Shown piece by piece: positions 46,481 through 55,176 of a DNA stretch of 64,000 nt. Made by a program: the position numbers and the translations under genes. The stretch is taken from NCBI RefSeq assembly GCF_039889165.1, contig NZ_JAYMYY010000003.1, positions 62,001-126,000 of the forward strand. The letters run 5' to 3'. The notes beneath the pieces are model-generated. The model did no database searches. It saw only the letters and a program-made list of their open reading frames with translations, and was not told the DNA's origin. This stretch comes from Pseudocitrobacter cyperus. GTDB lineage: Bacteria > Pseudomonadota > Gammaproteobacteria > Enterobacterales > Enterobacteriaceae. Each line of letters starts with the position of its first letter. Positions within the stretch are counted from its first letter, which is position 1.

Positions 46481-47668
46481 TTATTTGACGCGTTTTTCTG
46501 CTTCTTTCAGCAACTGCTCCAGCAATGCGCCAGGCTTTGCGTATTTGCGTGAGAGGATCATCGCGGCAATGATGTAAGGCTTCCAACTGGCTTCTTTGTA
46601 GGTTGCGATGCGATATTTTTCGAAGACCGCTTCGGTGACTTCACCTTCTTTACAGGAGACGCCACTGATATCGGCTGGCAGGCAGTGCATATAGAGTGCT
46701 TCGCCGCCGCGTGTGAGCTTCATCATCTCTTCGGTGCAGTGCCAGTCTTTATGGTTGGCGTTTTGCGCCAGGCACTGCTTTTCGAGCTCTTTCAGGCCGG
46801 CATGATCGTCAGCGCGCAGCAATTCAGTGCGTTTTTCCATGACTTTGTAAGGCGCCCAGGATTTTGGATAGACGATATCCGCATCTTTAAAGGCTTCTTC
46901 CATGCTGGTTACCTGGCGGAAGCTGCCACCTGATGCATTCGCATTATTTTTCGCGACTTCGATAACGTCCGGGATCAGGTCATATCCTTCCGGGTGCGCC
47001 AGAGTGACGTCCATACCAAAACGGGTCATCAGGCCGATAATGCCCTGAGGTACGGAGAGCGGCTTGCCGTAGCTGGGGGAATAGGCCCAGGTCATCGCGA
47101 TTTTTTTGCCTTTGAGATTTTCCAGGGAACCGAAGTGCTCCCGCAGCCAGGCAAGGTCAGCCATTGATTGGGTTGGGTGGTCGATATCGCATTGCAGGTT
47201 AACCAGCGCCGGACGTTGTGGCAGGACGCCCTGCTTGTAGCCATCGTCCAGGGCTGCGCCGACTTCGCGCATGTAGGCGTTACCCGCCCCAAGGTACATA
47301 TCGTCGCGAATACCAATTGCATCCGCGCAGAAGGAGATCATGTTCGCGGTTTCGCGCACGGTTTCACCGTGAGCGATCTGGGATTTACCTTCGTCAAGAT
47401 CTTGCTGAGCCAGGCCCAACAGATTGAGCGCTGAAGCGTAGGAGAAGCGGGTGCGGGTGGAGTTATCACGGAATACGGAGATGCCTAAACCGCTATTGAA
47501 GACGTTGGTTGAAATATTTTCGGCACGCAGTTTTTTCAATGCGGCGGCAACATCCAGTACTTGTTTCAGTTCATCCGGCGTCTGTTCCCACGTTAACAAA
47601 AAATCTTTCTCGTGAAGATGGGAGGTCAGAGAATTGATGTCATTTATCAGCTCATTAACAGTTTTCAT
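46481..47668 (-). CDS. ygeW: Carbamoyltransferase-family protein YgeW
   Basis: A 395-residue member of the aspartate/ornithine carbamoyltransferase superfamily. The carbamoyl-phosphate motif is STRTRF, in FRDNSTRTRFSYASALNLLG near residue 70, and the second motif is HCLPAD near 330. Its amino acceptor is unknown; in E. coli it does not act on ornithine or aspartate as far as I recall. In context it likely runs in the catabolic direction, giving carbamoyl phosphate for YqeA. It heads the operon behind a sigma-54 type promoter. Confidence 0.93.
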   Translation of the reverse strand: MKTVNELINDINSLTSHLHEKDFLLTWEQTPDELKQVLDVAAALKKLRAENISTNVFNSGLGISVFRDNSTRTRFSYASALNLLGLAQQDLDEGKSQIAHGETVRETANMISFCADAIGIRDDMYLGAGNAYMREVGAALDDGYKQGVLPQRPALVNLQCDIDHPTQSMADLAWLREHFGSLENLKGKKIAMTWAYSPSYGKPLSVPQGIIGLMTRFGMDVTLAHPEGYDLIPDVIEVAKNNANASGGSFRQVTSMEEAFKDADIVYPKSWAPYKVMEKRTELLRADDHAGLKELEKQCLAQNANHKDWHCTEEMMKLTRGGEALYMHCLPADISGVSCKEGEVTEAVFEKYRIATYKEASWKPYIIAAMILSRKYAKPGALLEQLLKEAEKRVK

Positions 47669-48148
47669 TGTAAAGTCCCGGTAGTGGAATGACAGGCTGG
47701 TGGATCGTTTTGCTGTGAACGTATATTCATCAGGAAGGAGATATCACCGTCATGCCTGGAACTAACAATAAGTGTGCCAGCTTTGGATATATTCGCGAGA
47801 CGATATGTTTTGTGCGATTGGAATGTGATGTATTTCACATAACCCTGGCATAAATTGAATGCGAAAATAGAACTGAACGGGTTTTGGCGGAGTGAATCCT
47901 GCGTACATGAGGGGGGTAATAACGTCAGCGTAAGCAAATTAAGCCGGATTTCGTCAATATGATAAATTAGTGCCGTTTATTCTCATATTGATATGGAAAT
48001 GTGACACTTCTTCCATAATTTCATTATAAAGTGATAAACATCCCCTCTTTCCATCAAAGCAAACCAGCCCTGGTTTAGTATCATCGTATTTCCATCATCG
48101 CCTTTATCTTCACTGCTCAATCGCCTCACAAAATTGAAAGGTAAGTTT
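47669..48148. promoter_or_regulatory. ygeW-ygeV divergent control region
   Basis: This 480-bp gap has no gene. For ygeW, TGGCACACTTATTGTT on the minus strand (47764-47779) has a perfect -24 element and GG-N10-GT spacing. TGTGATGTATTTCACA at 47824-47839 is an excellent TGTGA-N6-TCACA palindrome. For ygeV on the plus strand the sequence is AT-rich, with a possible -10 TATAAA near 48023-48033; no -24/-12 element is seen, so the activator is probably transcribed by sigma-70. Confidence 0.65.
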
Positions 48149-49927
48149 ATGGTTATCGCAGATGTTCCCTCCGTTTTGATGCAGATTCAGCCCACGATCC
48201 AACGTTTTGCCAGGATGCTGGCCAGCGTGTTGCAGCTTGAAGTTGAAATAGTCGATGAAAACTTGTGCCGGGTGGCGGGCACCGGTGCCTATGGCCGATA
48301 TCTTGGGCGTCAGCAGGGCAGCAGTTCCCGCTTATTGCGCTATGTACTGGAGTCTAAACAAGAAAAAATCGTGACGCATAGCCGGTTTGATCCCCTCTGC
48401 GAAGGCTGCGAGAGCAAAGAGAGCTGCCGCGAGAAGGCCTTTCTGGGAACGCCCGTGATCTTACAGGATCGCTGCGTTGGCGTGATAAGCTTGATAGCCG
48501 TGACGCACGAGCAACAGGAACATATCAACGATAACTTGCAGGCGTTTTCTGATTACGTCCGCCACATCTCGACTATTTTTGTTTCGAAGTTGCTGGAAGA
48601 CCAAAAAAGCAGCGGCAGTATCAGTAAAATATTTTCGACGATGATCGAAAATATGGATCAGGGTGTTCTGGTTATTGACGAAGATAATCGCATACAGTTC
48701 GCCAATAATACGGCGCTGAAAATTCTTGGTGTTGTGCAAAACAATATGATTGGGAAATCAATTCGTTTTCGTCCATTAACCTTTGAAAGTAATTTCACCC
48801 ATGGGCATATGCAACACATCATTAGTTGGGATGATAAAAGTGAAATTATTATAGGCCAGTTGCATAGTGTGCAGGAACGGCAACTTTTCTTAATGGCTTT
48901 CCATCAGTCACATACCAGTTCCACGATAACCCCAGGCGGCGATGATCCGCATATTGAGCAACTGGTGGGGGAATGTCGGGTAATGCGTCAATTGAAGCGG
49001 CTGATCGGCCGCATTGCGCCAAGTCCCTCCAGCGTTCTTATTGTCGGAGAGAGCGGAACCGGTAAGGAAGTGGTCGCCAGGGCGATTCACAAATTAAGTG
49101 AACGCCAAAACAAACCTTTCATTGCTATTAACTGCGCCGCTATTCCCGAACAGTTGCTGGAAAGCGAACTGTTTGGCTATGTGAAGGGCGCATTTACAGG
49201 GGCGTCGGTGAACGGCAAGGTGGGGCTGATCCAGGCGGCAAACAACGGAACACTTTTTCTTGATGAAATTGGTGATATGCCGCTGATGCTTCAGGCCAAG
49301 CTATTACGGGCAATCGAAGCAAGGGAGATTTTACCGATTGGCGCCAGCAGCCCGGTTCCGGTTGATATTCGCATTATTTCCGCCACGCACCAGAACCTGA
49401 ATCAGTTTATCAGTGAAGGAAAGTTCCGTGAGGATCTCTATTACCGGTTAAACGTTATTCCTCTGACTCTTCCCCCGCTACGAGAGCGCCAGGACGACAT
49501 TGAGCTACTGGTTCATTACTTCCTGCACCTGCATACGCGCCGTCTTGGGTTGGTATACCCCGGCATTTCACCGGAGGTGGTTGCCGTTCTTAAACGTCAT
49601 CGCTGGCCGGGAAATTTGCGTGAGTTAAGCAATCTCATGGAGTATCTGGTCAATGTCGTGCCATCCGGTGAGGTGATTGACAGTGTTCTTTTGCCGCCGA
49701 ATCTGGTGAGTAATAACAAAGAGTCCGAGCGCGTGAATATTGTCAGCAGCTTCGGGTTGTCTTCAGTAGAGGATACCAGCGGTACTGCGCTTGAAGAGAT
49801 GGAAAAACAGATGATTCGCGAGGCGCTCTCGCGTCATAGCAGTAAAAAACAGGTGGCAGATGAATTAGGTATTGGCATCGCCACGCTTTATCGCAAAATA
49901 AAAAAATATGAATTATTAAGTGCGTGA
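48149..49927 (+). CDS. ygeV: Sigma-54-dependent activator YgeV
   Basis: A 592-residue enhancer-binding protein. The N-terminal ~200 residues form a sensory region with a Cys-rich DPLCEGCESKESCREKAF that could bind metal or an Fe-S cluster, followed by a PAS-like domain. The AAA+ domain has Walker A GESGTGKE, the sigma-54 contact loop GAFTGA and ALLRAIE. A Fis-type HTH ends the protein (KKQVADELGIGIATLYRKIKKY). ATG 48149 follows GAAAGG; a TTG at 48134 is an alternative. It sits between the operons it presumably controls. Confidence 0.93.
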   Translation: MVIADVPSVLMQIQPTIQRFARMLASVLQLEVEIVDENLCRVAGTGAYGRYLGRQQGSSSRLLRYVLESKQEKIVTHSRFDPLCEGCESKESCREKAFLGTPVILQDRCVGVISLIAVTHEQQEHINDNLQAFSDYVRHISTIFVSKLLEDQKSSGSISKIFSTMIENMDQGVLVIDEDNRIQFANNTALKILGVVQNNMIGKSIRFRPLTFESNFTHGHMQHIISWDDKSEIIIGQLHSVQERQLFLMAFHQSHTSSTITPGGDDPHIEQLVGECRVMRQLKRLIGRIAPSPSSVLIVGESGTGKEVVARAIHKLSERQNKPFIAINCAAIPEQLLESELFGYVKGAFTGASVNGKVGLIQAANNGTLFLDEIGDMPLMLQAKLLRAIEAREILPIGASSPVPVDIRIISATHQNLNQFISEGKFREDLYYRLNVIPLTLPPLRERQDDIELLVHYFLHLHTRRLGLVYPGISPEVVAVLKRHRWPGNLRELSNLMEYLVNVVPSGEVIDSVLLPPNLVSNNKESERVNIVSSFGLSSVEDTSGTALEEMEKQMIREALSRHSSKKQVADELGIGIATLYRKIKKYELLSA

Positions 49928-49936
49928 GTGTTAGCC

Positions 49937-49962
49937 AATCCGGCCTGAAATCAGGCCGGATT
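49937..49962. terminator. Hairpin between convergent ygeV and xdhC
   Basis: AATCCGGCCTGA and TCAGGCCGGATT form a GC-rich hairpin directly after ygeV. A T-rich stretch appears about 10 nt downstream on the plus strand. It probably limits read-through in both directions. Confidence 0.65.
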
Positions 49963-49970
49963 CGCAGGGT

Positions 49971-50450
49971 TTATTTTTGCTTTTCGCACGCTTTCACGGT
50001 ATTAACAATCATCTGATAACCGGTACAACGGCATAAATTTCCCGCCAGCCCACGACGAATTTCTGTGATAGTGAAAGGGCGTTCGCGCGGTTTTGCCAGT
50101 AATGCAGTCGTTGCCATAATAAGCCCCGGTGTGCAAAACCCGCACTGTACTGCGCCGGAATGGACATAAGCCTGTTGAACTGCTGACAGTTGGCCATTTT
50201 TGGATTCCCCTTCCACCGTGCGGATCTCCTTGCCTGATGCCCAGCAGGCAAGATACAGACAACTGTCGATGGGGGTTCCGTCGACGAGTACCGTGCAGGC
50301 GCCGCATTCCCCCACACAGCATCCCTGCTTCACGCTGAGTAACCCTTGCTCGCGCAGCAGTTCAGATAACGGCATGCCTGGCGGCACACTCAGTTGAAAA
50401 GGCATCCCGTTGATTTGACAGTTAATATGAATAGTATCGTTCTGATTCAT
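49971..50450 (-). CDS. xdhC: Xanthine dehydrogenase [2Fe-2S] subunit XdhC
   Basis: A 159-residue subunit with two [2Fe-2S] sites: the plant-ferredoxin type CCVGECGACTVLVDG with a later DSC, and the four-helix type CGFCTPG with NLCRCTGYQ. It transfers electrons from the molybdenum centre of XdhA to FAD in XdhB. Its start overlaps the xdhB stop by 4 nt. Note that the name is shared with unrelated XdhC maturation factors. Confidence 0.95.
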   Translation of the reverse strand: MNQNDTIHINCQINGMPFQLSVPPGMPLSELLREQGLLSVKQGCCVGECGACTVLVDGTPIDSCLYLACWASGKEIRTVEGESKNGQLSAVQQAYVHSGAVQCGFCTPGLIMATTALLAKPRERPFTITEIRRGLAGNLCRCTGYQMIVNTVKACEKQK

Positions 50451-51325
50451 TGCAGTTCTCCCCCGGCCGCAGCGATGGCCTCGCCCACGACTTTTCTGGT
50501 CATCGTTTGGATGAGATGTAAACGGAACGCTTTGTTCGCTCGCCAGGAGGATCGCGGGTTCACGTCTTGCAACACGGCTTCGCCGATCGCATCCAGCGTC
50601 AGAGCGGACACTGGCGCATGATATGCCGCGAGTTCCGCTTGAGGGCAGCGAATGGGGGTGGGCGCCGCGACGCCGAACGCCAGTCGCAGTTCTTCGATAT
50701 AGCCATTATTCAACTGGCAGTAGGCGGCGCAGCCGATAGTGGATATATCCATCGCTTCGCGCATGGCGTACTTGTAATGGGCGCTGCCCACATTTTTTTC
50801 AGGCGGCAATGGCAGGAGAAAAGCAGTAACAATTTCATTATGTTGCAGTGACACCGTTCCCGGGCCGGTGTGAAAGCCATTCATCGAAGCAAAGCGCACG
50901 CCTGTTGGCGACTGGATTTCCAGTACTGCGTTATAGATTAAGGTGGGTGTGGCAGAGTCAGCGCTGGTTGCGCCATTACAAATATTGCCGCCATAGGTCG
51001 CCACATTGCGGATCTGCGGCCCTGCGATGGAGGCCGCGGCAGCGCATAATGCCGGAAAATGTTTCTTCGTCAGAGGGCTATCGATAATTTCGCTGAACGT
51101 AGTGGCGGAGCCAATACGCAGTTGGTTATCCTCTGCCAGGGCGATCCCGCGCAGTTGCGGGAGGTCATGAATATCGACGATATGGCGATAACGTGCGTTA
51201 TGGTGATGAAGCTGAATCAGGACATCAGTGCCTCCCGCCAGCAATTTAGCGTCGGGATTTGCTGACAGCATGCTTAATGCCTCTGTCATTGTCGTCGCAC
51301 GGTGATAAGTAGCGATATCAAACAT
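50447..51325 (-). CDS. xdhB: Xanthine dehydrogenase FAD-binding subunit XdhB
   Basis: A 292-residue FAD subunit. FAD loops are KLLAGGTDVLIQLHH near residues 30-44 and VATYGGNICNGATSAD near 107-122; the C-terminal CO-dehydrogenase flavoprotein domain follows. It lies 4 bp after xdhA and overlaps xdhC by 4 nt, so the three subunits are produced together. Confidence 0.95.
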   Translation of the reverse strand: MFDIATYHRATTMTEALSMLSANPDAKLLAGGTDVLIQLHHHNARYRHIVDIHDLPQLRGIALAEDNQLRIGSATTFSEIIDSPLTKKHFPALCAAAASIAGPQIRNVATYGGNICNGATSADSATPTLIYNAVLEIQSPTGVRFASMNGFHTGPGTVSLQHNEIVTAFLLPLPPEKNVGSAHYKYAMREAMDISTIGCAAYCQLNNGYIEELRLAFGVAAPTPIRCPQAELAAYHAPVSALTLDAIGEAVLQDVNPRSSWRANKAFRLHLIQTMTRKVVGEAIAAAGGELQ

Positions 51326-51329
51326 GGTG

Positions 51330-53633
51330 TTATCCTTTAATCAAACCCGCCTGATGAAACTCCTCGAACAGACGTTTAGGCGTTAATGGCAGTGTATTAA
51401 TTGCAACACCGGTGGCCATTTTTACCGCGTTACGGATTGCGGCGGCGACGGGAATAATCGGCGGTTCACCCAACGATTTGTGCCCGTAAGCGGATTGTGG
51501 CTCCTGCGTTTCGACGAAGGCGCTCTGCAGGTCTGGTAAGTCGGGCATGGTTGGCATTTTGTAATCGAGCAAATTAGGATTACGCACCAGCCCGCTTTGC
51601 GCGTCGATAATCATCTCTTCAAACAATGCCCAGCCAATGCCCATTCCCATACCACCGTGTACCTGTCCTTCAGCCAGCAGTGGATTGAGGATATGCCCAG
51701 AGTCATGCACATTCAGGATGCGATTAATCGTGACTTTACAGAGCGCAATATCAATCGTGAGGTCGACAAAGGTGCAGCCGAATGCGGGCGGGTTGGTCAT
51801 GGTTTTAACCGAGCATTCCGCAGATAACTGGCCGCCTCGCTCAGGGTGATAAAAGGCATCCAGCGCCAGCTCTTTCAGCGATAGCAGCGGGATAAGCGGC
51901 CTGTCAGTCAGCACAATATTGCCGTTTACCAGCGTCAGTTTGCTGGAGAGTTGATGCAATATGACCGCCGCGCTGGCAAGAATTTTGTCTCTGAGCTGTT
52001 CAGCGGCTTTACGGATTGCGGGGGCGACGACGTAGCTTTGACGTGAAGCGAATGCGCCGGGGTCAAAGGGCGTAATATCGGTGTCCTGGGTGGAAATGAC
52101 ATGCACCATGCTGACAGGTACCCCGACCGTTTCCGCGACCATCTGTGCAAACACGGTATCCGCGCCCTGGCCGATTTCCGTCGCGCCACTTTGTACGTTG
52201 ATGGTGCCATCCTGATTCATCAGCAACCGCACGCCTGAGATTTCCACGCCAACGGGCCAGGTGTTTGAGGTGTAGCTGAAGCAGGCGACGCCGACGCCGC
52301 GGCGAATATTTCCCTGCTGCCCCTGGCACTCTGCGCGCCGTTTATCCCATTCAAATAACTCGCGGCCTTTTTGCAGGCACTCGGGAAGCCCTGCGCTGTA
52401 AATCGTCTTGCCCGTCAGTGGATTCTTATCCCCCTCGCGAGCGGCGTTTGCCAGCCGAACGTCGACGGGATCGAGCCCCAGCGCAGTCGCGGCGTCATCA
52501 AGCAGAGACTCCACGGCAAAAATAACCTGTGGCGCCCCATATCCACGCATTGCGCCAGCGGAAGGGAGATTGGTATAGCAGGTGGTTGAACGATAGGCGT
52601 AGGCGCTGCGAGGGTAGAGATAAGCCACTTTGTTACCGCCCGCAGAGGCAATAGAGTGCCCGTGTGACGCATAAGCGCCGGTGTTAGACAGGACATCCAG
52701 GCGATAGCCTTTTAGCGTACCGTCCTGGTTTAGCCCTAATTGCCCATCTATGGTGAACGCATGGCGGGTACGAGAGGCAAGAAAACACTCTTCACGGCTC
52801 AGTGACACTTTTACCGGAATCCCTCCCAGTTTACTGGTCAGGAATGCCGCCATAGGTTCTTCCAGCACATCCTGTTTATTCCCGAAGCCGCCGCCGACAA
52901 AGGGTTTGATCACCCGCACGCACGACCAGGGTATCCCAAGCGCTTGCCCGACAACGCGGCGTACAATATGCGGGATTTGCGTGCTGGAAACGATTGAAAT
53001 GCGCGAATCATCCTCCATCCAGGCAAATGAGGTGACGCTTTCCATATGGCAATGCTGAATAACGGGTGTCTGAAAATGCCCCTCAATCAGGTAATCGGCC
53101 GCGTTGATTTCCTGTTCCACATTGCCGGTACTCATTTCCCCTTGCCGAAGCAGATTGCCGCCCGGATGAATTTCTGCAGCATCGGCCGCCAGTGCGGCTT
53201 GCGGGGTGGTAATGACCGGCAGTGGTTGCCAGTCAACTTTGACCCGCTGCGCGGCCTTCTCGGCTGTCAGTTCATCTCTGGCCACGACAATCGCTACGGC
53301 ATCGCCGTGGTGACGCACGTGGCGTGTCAGCAGGCGACGATCGGCGACATCGCGCTTACCTTCTTCCAGCGACCAGGCATGCCCCGCGGTAGCGAAGGGA
53401 ATGTCGGGTACGTCTTCCCACGTGAAAATTGCCAGTACGCCTGGTAGATTTCTGGCTTCATCACAATTGATACTGTTGGCATATCCATGTGCGATAGGAC
53501 TGCGCACATATTTTGCGTAGCACATCCCTGCCATAACGTAGTCATCGGTATACCGCGCTCGCCCGGTGACTTTGGCGATAGCATCTACGCGCAGATATGA
53601 TTCACCGGTTCCGGTCGCTTCACGCGCTTCCAT
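51330..53633 (-). CDS. xdhA: Xanthine dehydrogenase molybdenum-binding subunit XdhA
   Basis: A 767-residue Moco subunit that hydroxylates hypoxanthine and xanthine. Cofactor motifs are VGGGFGNKQD, GAMRGYGAPQ, ATEIGQGADTV and the catalytic-Glu region KSLGEPPIIPVAAAI near the C-terminus. The start at 53633 (MEAREATG) follows AGGGGG and is about 15 residues upstream of the commonly annotated K-12 start; the position of that later Met is Leu here. A sigma-54 type element lies 48 bp upstream. Confidence 0.95.
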   Translation of the reverse strand: MEAREATGTGESYLRVDAIAKVTGRARYTDDYVMAGMCYAKYVRSPIAHGYANSINCDEARNLPGVLAIFTWEDVPDIPFATAGHAWSLEEGKRDVADRRLLTRHVRHHGDAVAIVVARDELTAEKAAQRVKVDWQPLPVITTPQAALAADAAEIHPGGNLLRQGEMSTGNVEQEINAADYLIEGHFQTPVIQHCHMESVTSFAWMEDDSRISIVSSTQIPHIVRRVVGQALGIPWSCVRVIKPFVGGGFGNKQDVLEEPMAAFLTSKLGGIPVKVSLSREECFLASRTRHAFTIDGQLGLNQDGTLKGYRLDVLSNTGAYASHGHSIASAGGNKVAYLYPRSAYAYRSTTCYTNLPSAGAMRGYGAPQVIFAVESLLDDAATALGLDPVDVRLANAAREGDKNPLTGKTIYSAGLPECLQKGRELFEWDKRRAECQGQQGNIRRGVGVACFSYTSNTWPVGVEISGVRLLMNQDGTINVQSGATEIGQGADTVFAQMVAETVGVPVSMVHVISTQDTDITPFDPGAFASRQSYVVAPAIRKAAEQLRDKILASAAVILHQLSSKLTLVNGNIVLTDRPLIPLLSLKELALDAFYHPERGGQLSAECSVKTMTNPPAFGCTFVDLTIDIALCKVTINRILNVHDSGHILNPLLAEGQVHGGMGMGIGWALFEEMIIDAQSGLVRNPNLLDYKMPTMPDLPDLQSAFVETQEPQSAYGHKSLGEPPIIPVAAAIRNAVKMATGVAINTLPLTPKRLFEEFHQAGLIKG

Positions 53634-53680
53634 ATTTGCCCCCTGTGGTTATTCCCGCTTATAAGCGAATAATGAACACA

Positions 53681-53696
53681 GGCAAGATTTACGCCA
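53681..53696 (-). promoter_or_regulatory. Sigma-54 type promoter of xdhABC
   Basis: TGGCGTAAATCTTGCC on the minus strand fits the TGGC-N7-TTGC core of sigma-54 promoters, with GG-N10-GC spacing. It is the best match in the window and lies 48 bp from the xdhA start. A TGTGA half site sits 34 bp upstream at 53730. Confidence 0.75.
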
Positions 53697-53792
53697 GAAG
53701 AGGGAACGAGCGATATCAGGAGGGAAAAATGTGATGCGCTTAAAAAAGGAATGAGGATGAAAAGAACAAGGCGGGAAGAACGGTATGCATCT

Positions 53793-53829
53793 CGTATCAT
53801 AATGATTTAATTGCACTCATTATGATACG
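53793..53829. repeat. Perfect 13-bp inverted repeat downstream of the yqgA-like gene
   Basis: CGTATCATAATGA (53793-53805) and TCATTATGATACG (53817-53829) flank an 11-nt centre. It sits 17 bp after the yqgA-like stop and about 100 bp upstream of the xdhA promoter. The AT-rich stem and lack of a T tract are unlike a normal terminator; an operator or an RNA 3' end is possible. Confidence 0.7.
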
Positions 53830-53846
53830 GGATGTTCAGACGATTA

Positions 53847-54563
53847 TCAGGCGAATAAACGGGCCCACAGAGCGGAGATCGGCATCACCAGAATCAACCC
53901 CGGTAGCATATTAGCAACGGGGAATGCTTTGATATTGCAGATGCGCAGCCCGGTGGCGACCATAATCAACCCGCCCGCACAAGAGAAATCGGCCATCATA
54001 TCCGGCGTGATCAGATGCAGAATATGCACGGCCAGCACCGCCAGCGCGACCTGGACGGCAATCAGCGGCAGGCCAATAGTCATCACCGAGAAGCCCAGCA
54101 TGGTAGCGAAAATGGCCGCGGTGAAGAGATCCAGCACGGTTTTAATATAGAGAATCGATGGATCGCCGGTCATCCCTTCATGCATTGCGCCGAAAATCCC
54201 GGTGCCGCTGGCACAGAAGAGCACCAGAATGGCGACAAATTTTTCGGTGAACTCGTCGTGCGTTAACCCCTGCACCGGCGGGAAGATACGGTTGATCAGG
54301 CCGCGGGTACTGCCTGCCGCTTTACCAATCTGTTTTTCGAGGAAAAACATCTCGCCAATGACTGCGCCAATCACCATGGCCAGTACCACGGCAGGCATGA
54401 ATTTCACCTTGATCACCAGATTGATGCCAAGGCCAACTGAGCAAAGCCCGAAGGTCAACGGTAACGCCGTTTTTACGCGATCGGGAATATGCGTCCCGAT
54501 TACCGAGCCGAACAGGCCGCCGACGATCACCGCCGCGCCGTTCACGTAGGGTCCAATTAACAT
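53847..54563 (-). CDS. DUF554 membrane protein, YqgA paralogue
   Basis: A 238-residue inner-membrane protein of the DUF554 family with about six or seven helices. It shares blocks with E. coli YqgA, for example FCASGTGIFGAMHEGMTGDPSIL and MMADFSCAGGLIMVATGLRICNIK. It is the third gene after the UbiD- and UbiX-like genes (18-bp gap, AGGA before the ATG). The context suggests a role in transport of an aromatic acid or product, but no DUF554 function is established to my knowledge. Confidence 0.85.
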   Translation of the reverse strand: MLIGPYVNGAAVIVGGLFGSVIGTHIPDRVKTALPLTFGLCSVGLGINLVIKVKFMPAVVLAMVIGAVIGEMFFLEKQIGKAAGSTRGLINRIFPPVQGLTHDEFTEKFVAILVLFCASGTGIFGAMHEGMTGDPSILYIKTVLDLFTAAIFATMLGFSVMTIGLPLIAVQVALAVLAVHILHLITPDMMADFSCAGGLIMVATGLRICNIKAFPVANMLPGLILVMPISALWARLFA

Positions 54564-54581
54564 GAAAATATCCTGATAGTG

Positions 54582-55166
54582 TTATTCAGTGTGACTCAAC
54601 GATCCCTCGCCCCAACGCGGAAGATCGTTAATATCAAAATCAAACAGGTCGAGAGCACGGCTGACGCTATGGGTAACGATCTCGTCAGCCGTTTGTGGCC
54701 TTTGATAAAGCGCGGGTACCGGCGGGAAAATAATGCCGCCCATTTCGGTCACTGCGCCCATATTGCGAATATGGCCGAGGTTGAGCGGCGTTTCCCGCGC
54801 CAGCAGCACCAGACGGCGGCGCTCTTTGAGCACCACGTCTGCCGCACGCGTCAGCAGATTGTCGGTCAGGCAGTGGGCGATGGCGCCCAGCGTTCTCATT
54901 GAGCAGGGGGCGACAAGCATCCCTGCCGTTTTGAATGAGCCGCTGGAAATCGCCGCGCCCAGATTACCGATCGGGTGGACGACATCCGCCATGGCGAAGA
55001 CGTCCTCCAGACGGTAATCCGTCTCCAGTTGGCAGGTTTTCTCGGCCCCTTTCGAGACCACGAGATGAACCTCAACGTCCAGTTTGCGTAAGAGCTCCAG
55101 CGCTTTCACGCCATACTGGAACCCGGAGGCGCCGCTAATTCCGACAATCATGCGTTTGGTGGCCAC
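54582..55166 (-). CDS. UbiX/Pad1-type flavin prenyltransferase (hydroxyarylic acid decarboxylase partner)
   Basis: A 194-residue flavin prenyltransferase. GISGASGFQYG near residue 9 binds FMN, and CSMRTLGAIAHCLTDNLLTRAADV is the conserved UbiX helix region. These enzymes build prenylated FMN for UbiD-type decarboxylases. The GTG start follows AAGGGGAA, 10 bp after the UbiD-like gene. It is probably the dedicated partner rather than the housekeeping UbiX of ubiquinone synthesis. Confidence 0.9.
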   Translation of the reverse strand: MATKRMIVGISGASGFQYGVKALELLRKLDVEVHLVVSKGAEKTCQLETDYRLEDVFAMADVVHPIGNLGAAISSGSFKTAGMLVAPCSMRTLGAIAHCLTDNLLTRAADVVLKERRRLVLLARETPLNLGHIRNMGAVTEMGGIIFPPVPALYQRPQTADEIVTHSVSRALDLFDFDINDLPRWGEGSLSHTE

Positions 55167-55176
55167 GGTATTCCCC

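Noticed and set aside
29990..53633. In-frame TGA selenocysteine codons in the selenium-linked hydroxylases.
   Set aside because: The xdhA and xdhD frames are continuous without internal TGA; these enzymes are thought to carry a labile selenium ligand, not selenocysteine.
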